Shown one piece after another: positions 1 to 8,668 of a stretch of DNA of 64,000 nucleotides. A program made the position numbers and the translations under genes. The stretch comes from Actinopolymorpha alba DSM 45243 (GTDB lineage: Bacteria > Actinomycetota > Actinomycetes > Propionibacteriales > Actinopolymorphaceae). Under the pieces are notes generated by a model. The model was not told the DNA's origin, searched no databases, and was given only the letters and a program-made list of their open reading frames with translations. The stretch spans positions 113,754 through 177,753 of the forward strand of contig NZ_KB892779.1 in assembly GCF_000373925.1 (NCBI RefSeq), read 5' to 3'. Numbering within the stretch: the first letter of the stretch is position 1; each line of letters begins with the position of its first letter.

Positions 1-56
1 CGTCAGCCGCGGGAGAACCCCCAGCAGCATCCAATCCCGGCCCGGCCCCGGGCGCG

Positions 57-128
57 ACCGTGATCAAGTCCGAGAAATCGTTGACCAAGACGGGGCGCCG
101 TGAACAGTTTCTCGGACTTGATCATGGT
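57..128. repeat. Long inverted repeat with TGATCA ends (hairpin family copy 1)
   Basis: Arms 61-77 and 108-124 are perfect 17-base complements that begin and end in TGATCA, around a loop of about 30 bases. Pairing continues outward to 57 and 128 with one G-T wobble. The arm resembles the one at 2956 (TGATCAA, a few varying bases, then GAAATCG), so both belong to one dispersed family. It lies upstream of the amino acid importer and could end transcription coming from outside the window. Apart from this hairpin I see nothing in bases 1-222. Confidence 0.8.
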
Positions 129-222
129 CCCGGGATGACTCCGAAGTTGGGCCCGAAAACCGGGTTTGGGGCGGGCCGTATCCTTGCGACGTTCACGTCG
201 CTGATCATCTGGAGATCGCCTC

Positions 223-1131
223 ATGCGCCCTCGTGTCGGGTTGTTCCGCGGCCTGGCCGCGTTCCTCGCCCTCGCCGCCCTCGCCGCCTGCGCGCCCGAG
301 GACAACTCCACGTCGGACGCTGGTGGACCGTCCAAGGAAGCCTCGGGCTCGGCCTCGCCGTCCGCCTCGACCGCCGCCGCGTGCGCCAAGGAGTCGTTGC
401 GGACCCGCACCCCCGGCAAGCTCACGATCGCGACCGACCAGCCGGCCTACGAGCCGTGGTTCGTCGACGACGACCCGACCAACGGCAAGGGGTTCGAGTC
501 GGCCGTCGCCTACGCGGTGGCGGAGGAGCTCGGGTTCGCCAGGAGCGACGTCACCTGGGCCCGCGTGCGCTTCAACGCCGCCATCCAGCCGGGCCCCAAG
601 GACTTCGACTTCGACGTCAACGAGTTCACGATCACCGAGCAGCGCAAGAAGGCGGTCGACTTCAGTACGCCGTACTACGACGCGACCCAGGCGGTCATCG
701 CCCTGAAGTCGTCCAAGATCGCCAAGGCCGGCTCCGTGGCCGCCCTCAAGAACGCCCGGCTCGGCGCCCAGGTCAACACCACCAGCTACAACGTCATCAC
801 CGACGTGGTGAAGCCCACCGTCGAGCCGCGGGTCTACCCCAACAACGACAACGCCAAGCAGTCCCTCCAGAACGGCGCCATCGACGGCCTCGTGGTCGAC
901 CTGCCCACGGCGTTCTACATGACTTCCGCCGAGATCGAGAACTCCGTGATCGTCGGCCAGATCGAGCAGCAGGCTGGTACGCCCGAGCAGTTCGGACTCG
1001 TCCTCGACAAGGGCTCCCCGCTCACCACCTGCGTCAGTGCCGCGGTCGACGCGCTTCGTGAGGACGGCACGCTCAAGCAACTCGCCGACCAGTGGCTCGC
1101 CGACGTGGCGGGCGCACCGGTCCTGCGCTGA
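223..1131 (+). CDS. Amino acid ABC transporter substrate-binding lipoprotein
   Basis: This 302-residue protein is the extracytoplasmic binding component of a polar amino acid importer. The first 22 residues form a lipoprotein signal peptide ending in the lipobox LAAC, with Cys23 as the lipidated residue, followed by a Ser/Ala-rich linker to about residue 55. The rest is a bacterial extracellular solute-binding protein family 3 fold, with typical stretches such as LTIATDQPAYEP and FDVNEFTITEQRKKAVDFS. It is the first gene of a three-gene unit with the permease (21-base gap) and the ATPase, which supports the role. A TGGAG ribosome site lies just before the ATG. The exact amino acid cannot be read from the sequence. 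Confidence 0.93.
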   Translation: MRPRVGLFRGLAAFLALAALAACAPEDNSTSDAGGPSKEASGSASPSASTAAACAKESLRTRTPGKLTIATDQPAYEPWFVDDDPTNGKGFESAVAYAVAEELGFARSDVTWARVRFNAAIQPGPKDFDFDVNEFTITEQRKKAVDFSTPYYDATQAVIALKSSKIAKAGSVAALKNARLGAQVNTTSYNVITDVVKPTVEPRVYPNNDNAKQSLQNGAIDGLVVDLPTAFYMTSAEIENSVIVGQIEQQAGTPEQFGLVLDKGSPLTTCVSAAVDALREDGTLKQLADQWLADVAGAPVLR

Positions 1132-1152
1132 CGCCGGTATCGAGGTCGCCCC

Positions 1153-2025
1153 ATGCCGAGCCAGCTACCGCTCGCGGACGGAATCCCGCCGCCGAGCCCG
1201 CTGCAGCGCGAGCGCGAGCGGTACCACCAGCGGCAGACCGTGCGTTCGGTCCTGGTCGCCGCGTTGTCGACCGCCGTCGTCGGGACGCTTCTGCTCCTCG
1301 CCATCACCGGCGCACCCGGATGGGACCGCGTGCGCGAGTCGTTCCTCGATCCTGACGTCGCCCGCGAGTCGCTGCCGCGCATCCTCGACGGGCTCTGGCT
1401 GAACCTCCGGCTGCTGGTGGTCTGCGCGGCCAGCGCCCTGGTGCTCGGCCTCCTGATCGCGTTCCTTCGCACCCTGCGCGGGCCGATGTTCTTTCCGGTG
1501 CGGGCGCTCGCGACGAGCTACACGTATGCCTTCCGCGGCGTACCCCTCATCATCGTGATCTACCTGATGGCGCTCGGGGTCCCCGGCCTCCGGCTGCAGG
1601 GCACTCCGGGCGTGCTGGTGCTGGGCGGCGCGGCGATCGTCCTGACGTACAGCTCCTATCTCGCCGAGGTCTTCCGCGCCGGCATCGAGTCGGTCCACCC
1701 GAGCCAGCGGGCGGCGGCGCGATCCCTGGGGCTGAGCTACCGGCAGACGATGCGGTTCGTGATCCTGCCGCAGGCGGTACGCCGGGTCAGCCCGCCACTG
1801 CTCAACGACCTCGTCGCGATGCAGAAGGACGTCGGGCTGATCTCGCTGGCCGGGCCGATCGACGCAGTCCGGGCGGCCGAGATCGCCGTCGGCAACACCT
1901 ACAACTTCACGCCGTACGTCGTCGCCGGGGCGCTCTTCATCGCGCTGGCGATCCCGCTGGTCGCGGTCACCGACTGGGTGACCCTGCGCGCCGCGCGCCG
2001 GCAGTCGGCCGAAGGAGCCGCATGA
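1153..2025 (+). CDS. Amino acid ABC transporter permease
   Basis: This 290-residue inner-membrane permease has about six hydrophobic segments between residues 30 and 275. It contains the HisM-type EAA loop near residues 190-215 (AARSLGLSYRQTMRFVILPQ), which contacts the ATPase. The N-terminal 30 residues are polar and rich in Gln, Glu and Arg and stay in the cytoplasm. It lies 21 bases after the binding protein, and its stop overlaps the ATPase start (ATGA), so the three genes are probably translated together. Only one permease gene is present, so it probably works as a homodimer. Confidence 0.93.
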   Translation: MPSQLPLADGIPPPSPLQRERERYHQRQTVRSVLVAALSTAVVGTLLLLAITGAPGWDRVRESFLDPDVARESLPRILDGLWLNLRLLVVCAASALVLGLLIAFLRTLRGPMFFPVRALATSYTYAFRGVPLIIVIYLMALGVPGLRLQGTPGVLVLGGAAIVLTYSSYLAEVFRAGIESVHPSQRAAARSLGLSYRQTMRFVILPQAVRRVSPPLLNDLVAMQKDVGLISLAGPIDAVRAAEIAVGNTYNFTPYVVAGALFIALAIPLVAVTDWVTLRAARRQSAEGAA

Positions 2026-2852
2026 TGGCCGCGCCCACCGCTGACTCGGCTAGCCCTGCCGACTCGACCGACCCGACCAACCCGGCCGACCCGACCCGCC
2101 CGGTCCTGGACTGCCGGGGCGTCTGGAAGACCTTCGGCAAGGGCCGCGACCGGACCCCCGTGCTGCGCGGCATCGACCTCGCCGTCCACGAACACGAGGT
2201 GGTCGTCCTCATCGGCGCGTCGGGCTCGGGCAAGTCGACCCTGCTCCGCTGCGTCAACCTGCTGGAGCGGGTCGACGACGGCACGATCCACCTCGACGGC
2301 GACGACATCACCGACCCGCGGGTGAACGCCGATGCGGTCCGGCAGCGGATCGGCATCGTCTTCCAGGCGTTCAACCTCTTTCCGCACCTGACCGTGCTCG
2401 ACAACATCACGCTCGCGCCCCGCCGGGTCCACCGGCGGGCGCGGGCGGAAGCGGAGCAGGCGGCCCTCGACCTCCTCGACCGGGTCGGTCTGGCCGGCAA
2501 GGCCCGGGAGTACCCCGACCGGCTCTCCGGCGGGCAGCAGCAGCGGGCCGCGATCGTGCGAGCCCTGGTCAACTCCCCCAGGCTGATGCTCTTCGACGAG
2601 GTCACCTCGGCCCTCGACCCCGAACTCGTCGGCGAGGTCCTGGCGCTGGTGAGCGACCTCAAGGGCGACGGCATGACGATGGTGATCGCCACCCACGAGA
2701 TGGGCTTCGCCCGGCGGGTCGCCGACCGGGTGTGCTTCCTCGACCGTGGCGTGATCCTCGAGCAGGGCCGCCCCGAGCAGGTGCTCGACAATCCAGCGGA
2801 ACCCCGGACCCGGCAGTTCCTCCAGCGCCTCCTCGACACCGAACCCGCCTAG
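2022..2852 (+). CDS. Amino acid ABC transporter ATP-binding protein
   Basis: This 276-residue cytoplasmic ATPase powers the amino acid importer encoded just upstream. It shows Walker A (GASGSGKST), the signature LSGGQQQR and Walker B (LMLFDEVTSALD), with the switch His in ATHEMGFARRVADRV. It is closest to the GlnQ/HisP type. The first 28 residues are a low-complexity tract rich in Asp, Pro, Ala and Thr, so the working start may lie further in. The next ATG in frame is only three bases downstream, and the overlap with the permease stop favours the start given. A pair of strong hairpins follows the gene. Confidence 0.93.
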   Translation: MMAAPTADSASPADSTDPTNPADPTRPVLDCRGVWKTFGKGRDRTPVLRGIDLAVHEHEVVVLIGASGSGKSTLLRCVNLLERVDDGTIHLDGDDITDPRVNADAVRQRIGIVFQAFNLFPHLTVLDNITLAPRRVHRRARAEAEQAALDLLDRVGLAGKAREYPDRLSGGQQQRAAIVRALVNSPRLMLFDEVTSALDPELVGEVLALVSDLKGDGMTMVIATHEMGFARRVADRVCFLDRGVILEQGRPEQVLDNPAEPRTRQFLQRLLDTEPA

Positions 2853-2955
2853 TGCTTTGTAGGTGGCTCGCCGGTGGTGTGAGCGGGGACCCGGTGGGCT
2901 TATTCAAAACCTCTGCCCGACAGGTTGCATGGACCTGATTGAGCGGGAACCGGAC

Positions 2956-3023
2956 CATGATCAACTTGCAGAAATCGCCCACGCCCCGCGCGGATTCTGG
3001 ACGATTTGTGCAAGTTGATCATG
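2956..3023. repeat. Long inverted repeat with CATGATCAACTT arms (hairpin family copy 2)
   Basis: Arms 2956-2977 and 3002-3023 match at 21 of 22 positions around a 24-base loop. The arm resembles that of the hairpin at 57-128. It lies in the 384-base space between the convergent importer ATPase and peptide-binding genes, where a two-way transcription terminator is expected. There is no T-run after either arm, so the terminator role is inferred from position and stability only. Confidence 0.85.
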
Positions 3024-3068
3024 AACCAAGCCGTCAGCAGTCCAGTCGGTGAGACAAACCGCTGCGCT

Positions 3069-3136
3069 CAAGATCATTTCGGGGAAGTGGCCCACGTTCC
3101 GCAAATAGCGTGGGCCACTTCCCCGAAATGATCTTG
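3069..3136. repeat. Perfect 28-base inverted repeat (hairpin family copy 3)
   Basis: Arms 3069-3096 and 3109-3136 are perfect complements over 28 bases with a 12-base loop. The arm starts CAAGATCATTTCGGGG and ends in CCCACG, a hexamer also found at the apex of the neighbouring hairpin at 2978. Two hairpins in one convergent gap suggest a terminator cluster or a mobile palindromic element. Outside the two hairpins I see no gene in 2853-3236. Confidence 0.9.
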
Positions 3137-3236
3137 GTCTGGATCGAGAGTTGCTCACGGGCTGGCGGGAAACTCGGCGGGGCCGATGCCTCCTCGCGGG
3201 GCTACCCCGGTACGGCCGAGGCTCGCCGTCCAGGAC

Positions 3237-4994
3237 CTATTTCTTGACGTAGATCTGGGTGTAGTCGGGCATTCCGCCCACGGTGTCGATGATGACGTTG
3301 CTCACCTTCGAGCCGTACAGAACGGTGGTGCCGCTCTCTCCCAGCGGAACGACGGGGAGGTACTCGTCCATGATCATCGCGTCCAGCTGGCCCCATTCGT
3401 CGAGGGCCTTCTCGGCCGGCAGCGCGCTGATTCGTTCGATCTCGTCGTTGACGTCCTTGACGTTGAGGAACGACGGGATCGGCGCGCCCGGAAGGTTGGC
3501 CTTCTTACCGTCGAGGATCGCCGGGAGCACCGAGTCACCCGCACCCCAGTCGAGGCACCAGCTTCCCGAACGCAGGTTCGCCGGCCGGATCGAGTCGTCG
3601 GAGAGTTCACGGGCGAGCGAGGACGGCGCCGCGAGGCTCTTGACGCTGAACCCCGCCTTCGTCAGGGCCGCCTTGCGCACCTCCGCGACCTTCGTCTGGA
3701 TCTCGTCGTCGGCGGAGTAGTAGAACGACAGCTCAAAGCCGACCTGCCCGGCCTCCTCGAGCTGCTTCTTCGCCGCGACCGGATCGCCGTCGCCCTCGCC
3801 CTTGTTGCCGATGCTGTCGTGCTCCAGCCAGCCCGGCGTTGCCGACGGCATGATGGTCGTACCCGGCTGCCAGGTGAGCCCCGGGACGGCGCCGTTCGCC
3901 TTGTTCTCGGACTCGAGCGGCCACGCCTTCGCGACCGCCCGGCGGACCGGCAGGGGGATCTTGCGGGTGTCCATCCACATGTACGTGATGCACGGAGCCG
4001 GACCGACCTTCAGGCGTTTCTCGGCGCCCGTTCCGCGAATCGCCTCGTAATTGGCGGCGAGGATGTTGTTGTAACCCAGCGCCTCCTGGTCATCGCCCTT
4101 GTTGGCGATGATCCGCTTCTGGATCTCGTTTTCGTCCAGGCCGAATGTGAACGCGAACGAATCGACGAACTGATGCCGGCCCGGATCGGTCTTGGGATCC
4201 CACTCAGCGTTCTTGACGAGGGTGAGTTCCTTGCCGTTCCAGTCGCCCTTGAATTTGTACGGGCCGGTCGACAGCGGGTGCTTGGAGTAATCGGACCGGG
4301 TGTCCTTGGCCTTCGGGATGGCCGCGAACGTCGGGAGGGAGACGTAATAACGCATCGACGGGAACGGCTTGCGCATCTTGACGATGATGGTCTTGTCGTC
4401 GGGCGTCTCCACCGCCTCGAAGTCGTCGCCGTCCTTGTAGGGACCCTGGTAGCTGTCGCCGCCGAGGTAGTAGTCAAGGCCGTAGGTGGGCCCTCCGGAG
4501 AGCTCATCCTGGGCGAACTGCCGCTTGATGGAGTACGCCACGTCGGCGGCCTTCACCGGCGACCCGTCTTCGTACTTCAGCCCGTCCCGGAGCGTGAACT
4601 CCCACCGGGTGAAGTCGGCGTTGGGCCGGCCGAGGTCGGTCGCCATGTCGGGCACGAGCACCGGGTCGCCGTCGCGGTAGATGGTCTGGGTGAGCCCGCG
4701 CGCGACGAGCTTCATGATCGCCATCGTGTCGAGGTGGTAGACCTGCGTCGGGTCGAACGTGTGCGGCGAGTTGGAGGAGAGGATGGTGAGGGTGCCGCCG
4801 GTCTGGGCGCCGGAGACCGCGGGTGCGGGCGCCTTGGCGGCGGCGTCCTGCGACTCGTTGTAGGCCGTCGACGTACGCCTCGGGGTTGGCGACCCCTCGC
4901 CTCCGGATCTTCCGGGGAGCGGAAGAGAACTACACGCGCCCACTGTCATGGCGGCCACGAGCGCGGTCGCCACCGTCCACACCGGACGTCGCAT
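3237..4994 (-). CDS. Oligopeptide/dipeptide ABC transporter substrate-binding lipoprotein
   Basis: This protein of about 585 residues is a family 5 solute-binding protein (OppA/DppA-like). A signal peptide ends in VGAC with Cys21 as the lipid anchor, followed by a Ser/Pro/Ala-rich linker. The mature protein begins GGTLTILSSNSPHTFDPTQ, typical of the family, and contains the characteristic DVAYSIKR and STGPYKF stretches. The start at 4994 is chosen because GGGAGGAG lies about seven bases before it; a longer reading frame reaches 5015. No permease or ATPase gene is adjacent, so it must share a transporter encoded elsewhere or act as an orphan receptor. It is divergent from korA. Confidence 0.9.
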   Translation of the reverse strand: MRRPVWTVATALVAAMTVGACSSLPLPGRSGGEGSPTPRRTSTAYNESQDAAAKAPAPAVSGAQTGGTLTILSSNSPHTFDPTQVYHLDTMAIMKLVARGLTQTIYRDGDPVLVPDMATDLGRPNADFTRWEFTLRDGLKYEDGSPVKAADVAYSIKRQFAQDELSGGPTYGLDYYLGGDSYQGPYKDGDDFEAVETPDDKTIIVKMRKPFPSMRYYVSLPTFAAIPKAKDTRSDYSKHPLSTGPYKFKGDWNGKELTLVKNAEWDPKTDPGRHQFVDSFAFTFGLDENEIQKRIIANKGDDQEALGYNNILAANYEAIRGTGAEKRLKVGPAPCITYMWMDTRKIPLPVRRAVAKAWPLESENKANGAVPGLTWQPGTTIMPSATPGWLEHDSIGNKGEGDGDPVAAKKQLEEAGQVGFELSFYYSADDEIQTKVAEVRKAALTKAGFSVKSLAAPSSLARELSDDSIRPANLRSGSWCLDWGAGDSVLPAILDGKKANLPGAPIPSFLNVKDVNDEIERISALPAEKALDEWGQLDAMIMDEYLPVVPLGESGTTVLYGSKVSNVIIDTVGGMPDYTQIYVKK

Positions 4995-5115
4995 CGATGG
5001 GCTCCTCCCTGTCACGCGCTGCCGCTGGACGTCTCACTCGCACCCCAGCGGGGACCTGCTGGTCGGACTTGCCGATCCGCCTGTAGCCCGGAACACCGAG
5101 GGTTACAGTCGACAC

Positions 5116-5160
5116 GCGCGCTGCGACGGCGTTCCAAAGTGGAGTCGCGCCGCAGCGCGC
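5116..5160. promoter_or_regulatory. GC-rich inverted repeat between divergent genes
   Basis: GCGCGCTGCG at 5116-5125 is the exact complement of CGCAGCGCGC at 5151-5160, with 25 bases between. It sits in the divergent control region of the peptide-binding gene and korA. It could be a regulator site or an mRNA hairpin in the korA leader. The function is not established by sequence. Confidence 0.4.
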
Positions 5161-5260
5161 AACGACCCGGGACGTAGCATAGAAGCACGACATGGAAATA
5201 CGCCGCCAGGAAGGCGGAAAGTTAAACCCCCTTCGCGGCGTTGAGGAGGTCGTTCGCCCG

Positions 5261-7282
5261 GTGACCAAACAGGTCCTGCAGGTCGACCGTGTCATCATCC
5301 GATTCGCCGGAGACTCCGGTGACGGCATGCAACTGGCCGGTGACCGCTTCACTCAAGAAACCGCATTGTTCGGAAACGACCTGTCGACATTACCCAACTT
5401 CCCGGCGGAGATTCGGGCCCCGGCCGGCACACTGCCCGGGGTCTCGTCGTTCCAGATCCACTTCGCCGACCACGACATCCTCACTCCAGGGGACGCCCCT
5501 GACGTCCTCGTCGCGATGAACCCCGCCGCTCTGAAGGCCAACCTCCCCGAGCTGCCCCGCGGGGCCACCGTGATCGTCGACTCCGACGAGTTCACCAAGC
5601 GCAACCTCTCCAAGGTCGGCTACCAGTCCAGTCCGCTCCAGGACGGCTCCCTCGACGCCTACCAGACGCACGCGTTCGCTCTGACGAGCATGACGACTGA
5701 GGCGATCAAGGCCGCCCTCGGCGACGATCAGGGCGGGCTGTCCCGCAAGGACGCCAGCCGGGCCAAGAACATGTACGCCCTCGGCCTGGTCTCCTGGCTC
5801 TACAACCGCCCGACCGACTCGACGATCTCGTTCCTGCAGGCCAAGTTCGGCCGCAAGCCCGCCATCCGCGACGCCAACATCGCGGCGTTCAAGGCCGGGT
5901 GGAACTTCGGCGAGACCGCCGAGGCGTTCGCGGTCTCCTACCAGGTGCGTCCCGCCGAGATGAAGGCCGGGCTCTACCGCAACATCTCCGGCAACCTCGC
6001 CCTCGCCTACGGCCTGATCACCGGTGCGCAGCGGGCCGGCCTCCCGATGTTCCTCGGCTCCTACCCCATCACCCCGGCAAGCGATGTCCTGCACGAGCTG
6101 AGCAAGCACAAGAAGTTCGGTGTCACGACCTTCCAGGCCGAGGACGAGATCGCCGGTGTCGGCGCGGCCCTCGGAGCGGCGTTCGGTGGAGCGCTCGGCG
6201 TGACCACCACGTCCGGGCCCGGAATGTCACTGAAGTCCGAAACCATCGGCCTCGCCGTGACCCTCGAGCTGCCGCTCGTGATCTGCGACATCCAGCGGGC
6301 CGGCCCGTCGACGGGTTTGCCGACCAAGACCGAGCAGGCCGACCTGCTGCAGGCGATGTACGGCAGGAACGGCGAGGCGCCGGTCCCGGTCATCGCCGCC
6401 CAGTCGCCCGCCGACTGCTTCGACGCCGCGATCGAGGCGGTACGGATCGCGGCCACTTACCGCACGCCGGTCATCCTGCTCTCCGACGGCTACCTCGCCA
6501 ACGGTTCGGAGCCCTGGCGGATCCCGAAGGTCGCGGAGCTTCCCGAGATCAAGGTCGAGTTCGCCACCGAGCCCAACCACGAGACCGAGAACGGCGACCA
6601 CGTCTTCTGGCCGTACAAACGCGACCCCGAAACCCTGGCCCGGCCCTGGGCGGTGCCCGGCACCCCCGGCCTCGAACACCGCATCGGCGGTCTGGAGAAG
6701 GCTGACGGCCACGGCAACATCTCCTACGACGCGGCCAACCACGAGTTCATGGTCCGCACCCGCCAGGCCAAGGTCGACGGGATCGCCCGGACCGTTCCGC
6801 CGCTCGAGGTCGACGACCCGACGAACGACGCCCGGGTGCTGGTGCTCGGCTGGGGCTCGACGTACGGCCCGATCGGCGCGGCCTGCCGGGCGGTCCGGGA
6901 GAACGGCGTACCGGTGGCACAGGCACACCTACGCCACCTCAACCCGCTCCCGCCCGACCTCGGCGAGGTCCTGCGGTCCTACGACCGGGTGCTGGTCCCC
7001 GAGATGAACCTCGGCCAGCTGTCCATGATCCTGCGCGCCAAATACCTCGTGGACATCGTGAGCTACAACCGCGTCCGCGGGCTGCCGTTCAGTGCGGCCG
7101 AACTCACCGGTGCGATCACCGAGCTGGTTGAGTCCCTCGACCCCGAGACCCACCCGGCGGCCGCGACCGGCCTGACCAACGGCCACGGGTTCGGGCCCGC
7201 AACCGGGAGCGGCAACGGCAACGGCAACGGCAACGGCTGCAGCAGCGAACCCGGCGCAGACGTGGAGGTTCCGACCCGATGA
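5261..7282 (+). CDS. korA: 2-oxoacid:ferredoxin oxidoreductase, alpha subunit (gamma-alpha fusion)
   Basis: This subunit of about 673 residues belongs to the CoA-dependent enzyme that oxidises 2-oxoglutarate or another 2-oxoacid and reduces ferredoxin. The gamma domain comes first (IRFAGDSGDGMQL, PNFPAEIRAPAGTLPGVSSFQ), followed by the pyrimidine-binding alpha domain (GSYPITPASDVLHEL, TTSGPGMSLKSE) and a C-terminal transketolase-like domain. This is the actinobacterial KorA arrangement. GTG at 5261 is chosen because GAGGAGGT ends ten bases before it; an in-frame ATG at 5192 would add 23 atypical residues. The last 30 residues are a low-complexity Gly-Asn tail. The stop overlaps the korB start (ATGA). 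Substrate preference is inferred from the family. Confidence 0.93.
   Translation: MTKQVLQVDRVIIRFAGDSGDGMQLAGDRFTQETALFGNDLSTLPNFPAEIRAPAGTLPGVSSFQIHFADHDILTPGDAPDVLVAMNPAALKANLPELPRGATVIVDSDEFTKRNLSKVGYQSSPLQDGSLDAYQTHAFALTSMTTEAIKAALGDDQGGLSRKDASRAKNMYALGLVSWLYNRPTDSTISFLQAKFGRKPAIRDANIAAFKAGWNFGETAEAFAVSYQVRPAEMKAGLYRNISGNLALAYGLITGAQRAGLPMFLGSYPITPASDVLHELSKHKKFGVTTFQAEDEIAGVGAALGAAFGGALGVTTTSGPGMSLKSETIGLAVTLELPLVICDIQRAGPSTGLPTKTEQADLLQAMYGRNGEAPVPVIAAQSPADCFDAAIEAVRIAATYRTPVILLSDGYLANGSEPWRIPKVAELPEIKVEFATEPNHETENGDHVFWPYKRDPETLARPWAVPGTPGLEHRIGGLEKADGHGNISYDAANHEFMVRTRQAKVDGIARTVPPLEVDDPTNDARVLVLGWGSTYGPIGAACRAVRENGVPVAQAHLRHLNPLPPDLGEVLRSYDRVLVPEMNLGQLSMILRAKYLVDIVSYNRVRGLPFSAAELTGAITELVESLDPETHPAAATGLTNGHGFGPATGSGNGNGNGNGCSSEPGADVEVPTR
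7211..7234 (+). repeat. GGCAAC hexamer repeat, four units
   Basis: Four perfect tandem copies of GGCAAC encode a Gly-Asn tract in the C-terminal tail of KorA. The tract is in frame, so copy-number change would only lengthen or shorten the tail. Confidence 0.85.
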
Positions 7283-8349
7283 GCACCATCGACCTGCCAG
7301 TTCCGGGGCTCCGCGGCGTACCCACCGCTGATGCCCCTCAGAACCGCAAGGACTTCACCTCCGACCAGGAGGTGCGCTGGTGCCCGGGCTGCGGTGACTA
7401 CGCGATCCTCGCCGCCGTGCAGGGGTTCCTGCCCGAGCTGGGGGTCCAGCGGGAGAACGTCGTCTTCGTGTCGGGCATCGGCTGCTCGAGCCGGTTCCCG
7501 TACTACCTCAACACCTACGGCGTTCACGGCATCCACGGTCGCGCCCCGGCGATCGCCACCGGGCTCGCGACCTCGCGGCCCGACCTGTCGGTGTGGGTCG
7601 TCACCGGTGACGGCGACGGGTTGTCGATCGGCGGTAACCACCTCATCCATGCCCTGCGGCGCAACGTCAACCTCAAGATCCTGCTCTTCAACAACCGGAT
7701 CTACGGCCTGACCAAGGGGCAGTACTCCCCCACCTCCGAGCTGGGCAAGGTCACCAAGTCGACCCCGCTGGGGTCGCTGGACGCGCCGTTCAACCCCGTC
7801 TCGCTGGCGCTGGGCGCCGAGGCGACGTTCGTCGGGCGGACGCTCGACAGCGACCGGCAGCACCTGACCTCGGTGCTGCGGGCGGCGGTCGCCCACCGGG
7901 GCACCGCGCTCGTCGAGATCTACCAGAACTGCAACATCTACAACGACGGTGCGTTCGATGTCCTCAAGTCCAAGGACACCCGGGACGAGGCGCTGATCCG
8001 GCTCGAACACCGCAAGCCGATCAGGTTCGGGCGCGACGGCGAGCTCGGTGTCGTCCGCGATCCGGGCACCGGCACGCTGCGGGTGGGCCGGGTCGCCGAG
8101 GTGGGCGAGGACGCGGTACTCGTGCACGATGCGCACGCCGACGACCCGACGACGGCGTTCGGGCTGTCCCGGCTCGCCGACCAGGAGTCGCTGGTCCGTT
8201 CGCCGATGGGGATCTTCCGCCAGGTGGAGCGGCCGACGTACGACGACCAGGTCCGCGAGCAGCTGGCGGCCGCTGGTGCCGGTGGCGCCGCCGACCTCGG
8301 GGATCTGCTCCGGGGCTCCGACACCTGGACCGTCGGCGCGGACGCCTGA
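7279..8349 (+). CDS. korB: 2-oxoacid:ferredoxin oxidoreductase, beta subunit
   Basis: This 356-residue subunit binds thiamine diphosphate and the [4Fe-4S] cluster. WCPGCGDYAIL and GIGCSSRFPYYL near residues 33-75 carry the conserved cysteines. The TPP and metal motif is GDGDGLSIGGNHLIHALRRN near residues 113-132, followed by NNRIYGLTKGQ. With KorA it forms the full enzyme, which feeds low-potential electrons from the oxidative TCA cycle to ferredoxin. It overlaps korA by four bases (ATGA) and is followed by a strong hairpin at 8365. Confidence 0.95.
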   Translation: MSTIDLPVPGLRGVPTADAPQNRKDFTSDQEVRWCPGCGDYAILAAVQGFLPELGVQRENVVFVSGIGCSSRFPYYLNTYGVHGIHGRAPAIATGLATSRPDLSVWVVTGDGDGLSIGGNHLIHALRRNVNLKILLFNNRIYGLTKGQYSPTSELGKVTKSTPLGSLDAPFNPVSLALGAEATFVGRTLDSDRQHLTSVLRAAVAHRGTALVEIYQNCNIYNDGAFDVLKSKDTRDEALIRLEHRKPIRFGRDGELGVVRDPGTGTLRVGRVAEVGEDAVLVHDAHADDPTTAFGLSRLADQESLVRSPMGIFRQVERPTYDDQVREQLAAAGAGGAADLGDLLRGSDTWTVGADA

Positions 8350-8364
8350 GCGCCGTCTCGGCCT

Positions 8365-8408
8365 CGTGAAGGCAGCCGGAGCCCACGACATGAGGCTGCG
8401 CCTTCACG
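8365..8408 (+). terminator. Hairpin after korB
   Basis: CGTGAAGGC-AGCC (8365-8377) pairs with GGCTGCGCCTTCACG (8394-8408) with a two-base bulge. It starts 15 bases after the korB stop. No T-run follows, as is common in high-GC genomes, so it is a probable rather than certain terminator. Confidence 0.55.
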
Positions 8409-8426
8409 ATCATGGCCCGCGGCTCC

Positions 8427-8538
8427 GGCGAAGTTGATCTGCGAGTCCAAATGACCACGTATACGTGGCTACTGCATGCCTTGCATGGCGTCGACACCAT
8501 GCGAGGCAGGCAATGACCACGTTTACGTGATCATTTGG
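8427..8538. repeat. Composite palindromic repeat, copy A
   Basis: GGCGAAGTTGATC (8427-8439) is followed by arms 8447-8468 and 8517-8538, which match at 20 of 22 bases, and an inner pair of 16-base arms matching at 14. Each arm contains an ATGACCACGT-type near-palindrome (CCACGTATACGTGG in the first). A second copy in opposite orientation lies at 22548-22612. It fills most of the 319-base gap between korB and rarD, where I see no gene. Confidence 0.8.
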
Positions 8539-8655
8539 CTCCCCACCCAAGGGGGACCTGGAGCTCGCATGGATCGAACCCCTCCGTGGGTCCAAGCGGG
8601 TCTCGGAGTTCGAGACCGCGCGGGCGCGGATTCGTCTGATCACTTAACGGCTGCG

Positions 8656-8661
8656 TAATCT
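8656..8661 (+). promoter_or_regulatory. -10 box of a leaderless rarD promoter
   Basis: TAATCT fits the TAnnnT consensus and is seven bases before the GTG start of rarD, so transcription should begin at or next to the start codon. No ribosome site precedes the GTG, which agrees with a leaderless message. Confidence 0.5.
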
Positions 8662-8668
8662 GCTGACC

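Noticed and set aside
3186..5177. A 663-codon plus-strand frame
   Set aside because: It mirrors the peptide-binding lipoprotein gene on the other strand, which has a signal peptide, family motifs and a ribosome site.
5192..5260. Upstream ATG start for korA
   Set aside because: The 23 extra residues are unlike the family N-terminus, and a strong ribosome site lies before GTG 5261.
8560..8600. tRNA-like T-arm (GGGTTCGATCC on the minus strand)
   Set aside because: The T-stem does not pair properly and no acceptor, D or anticodon arms could be found around it.
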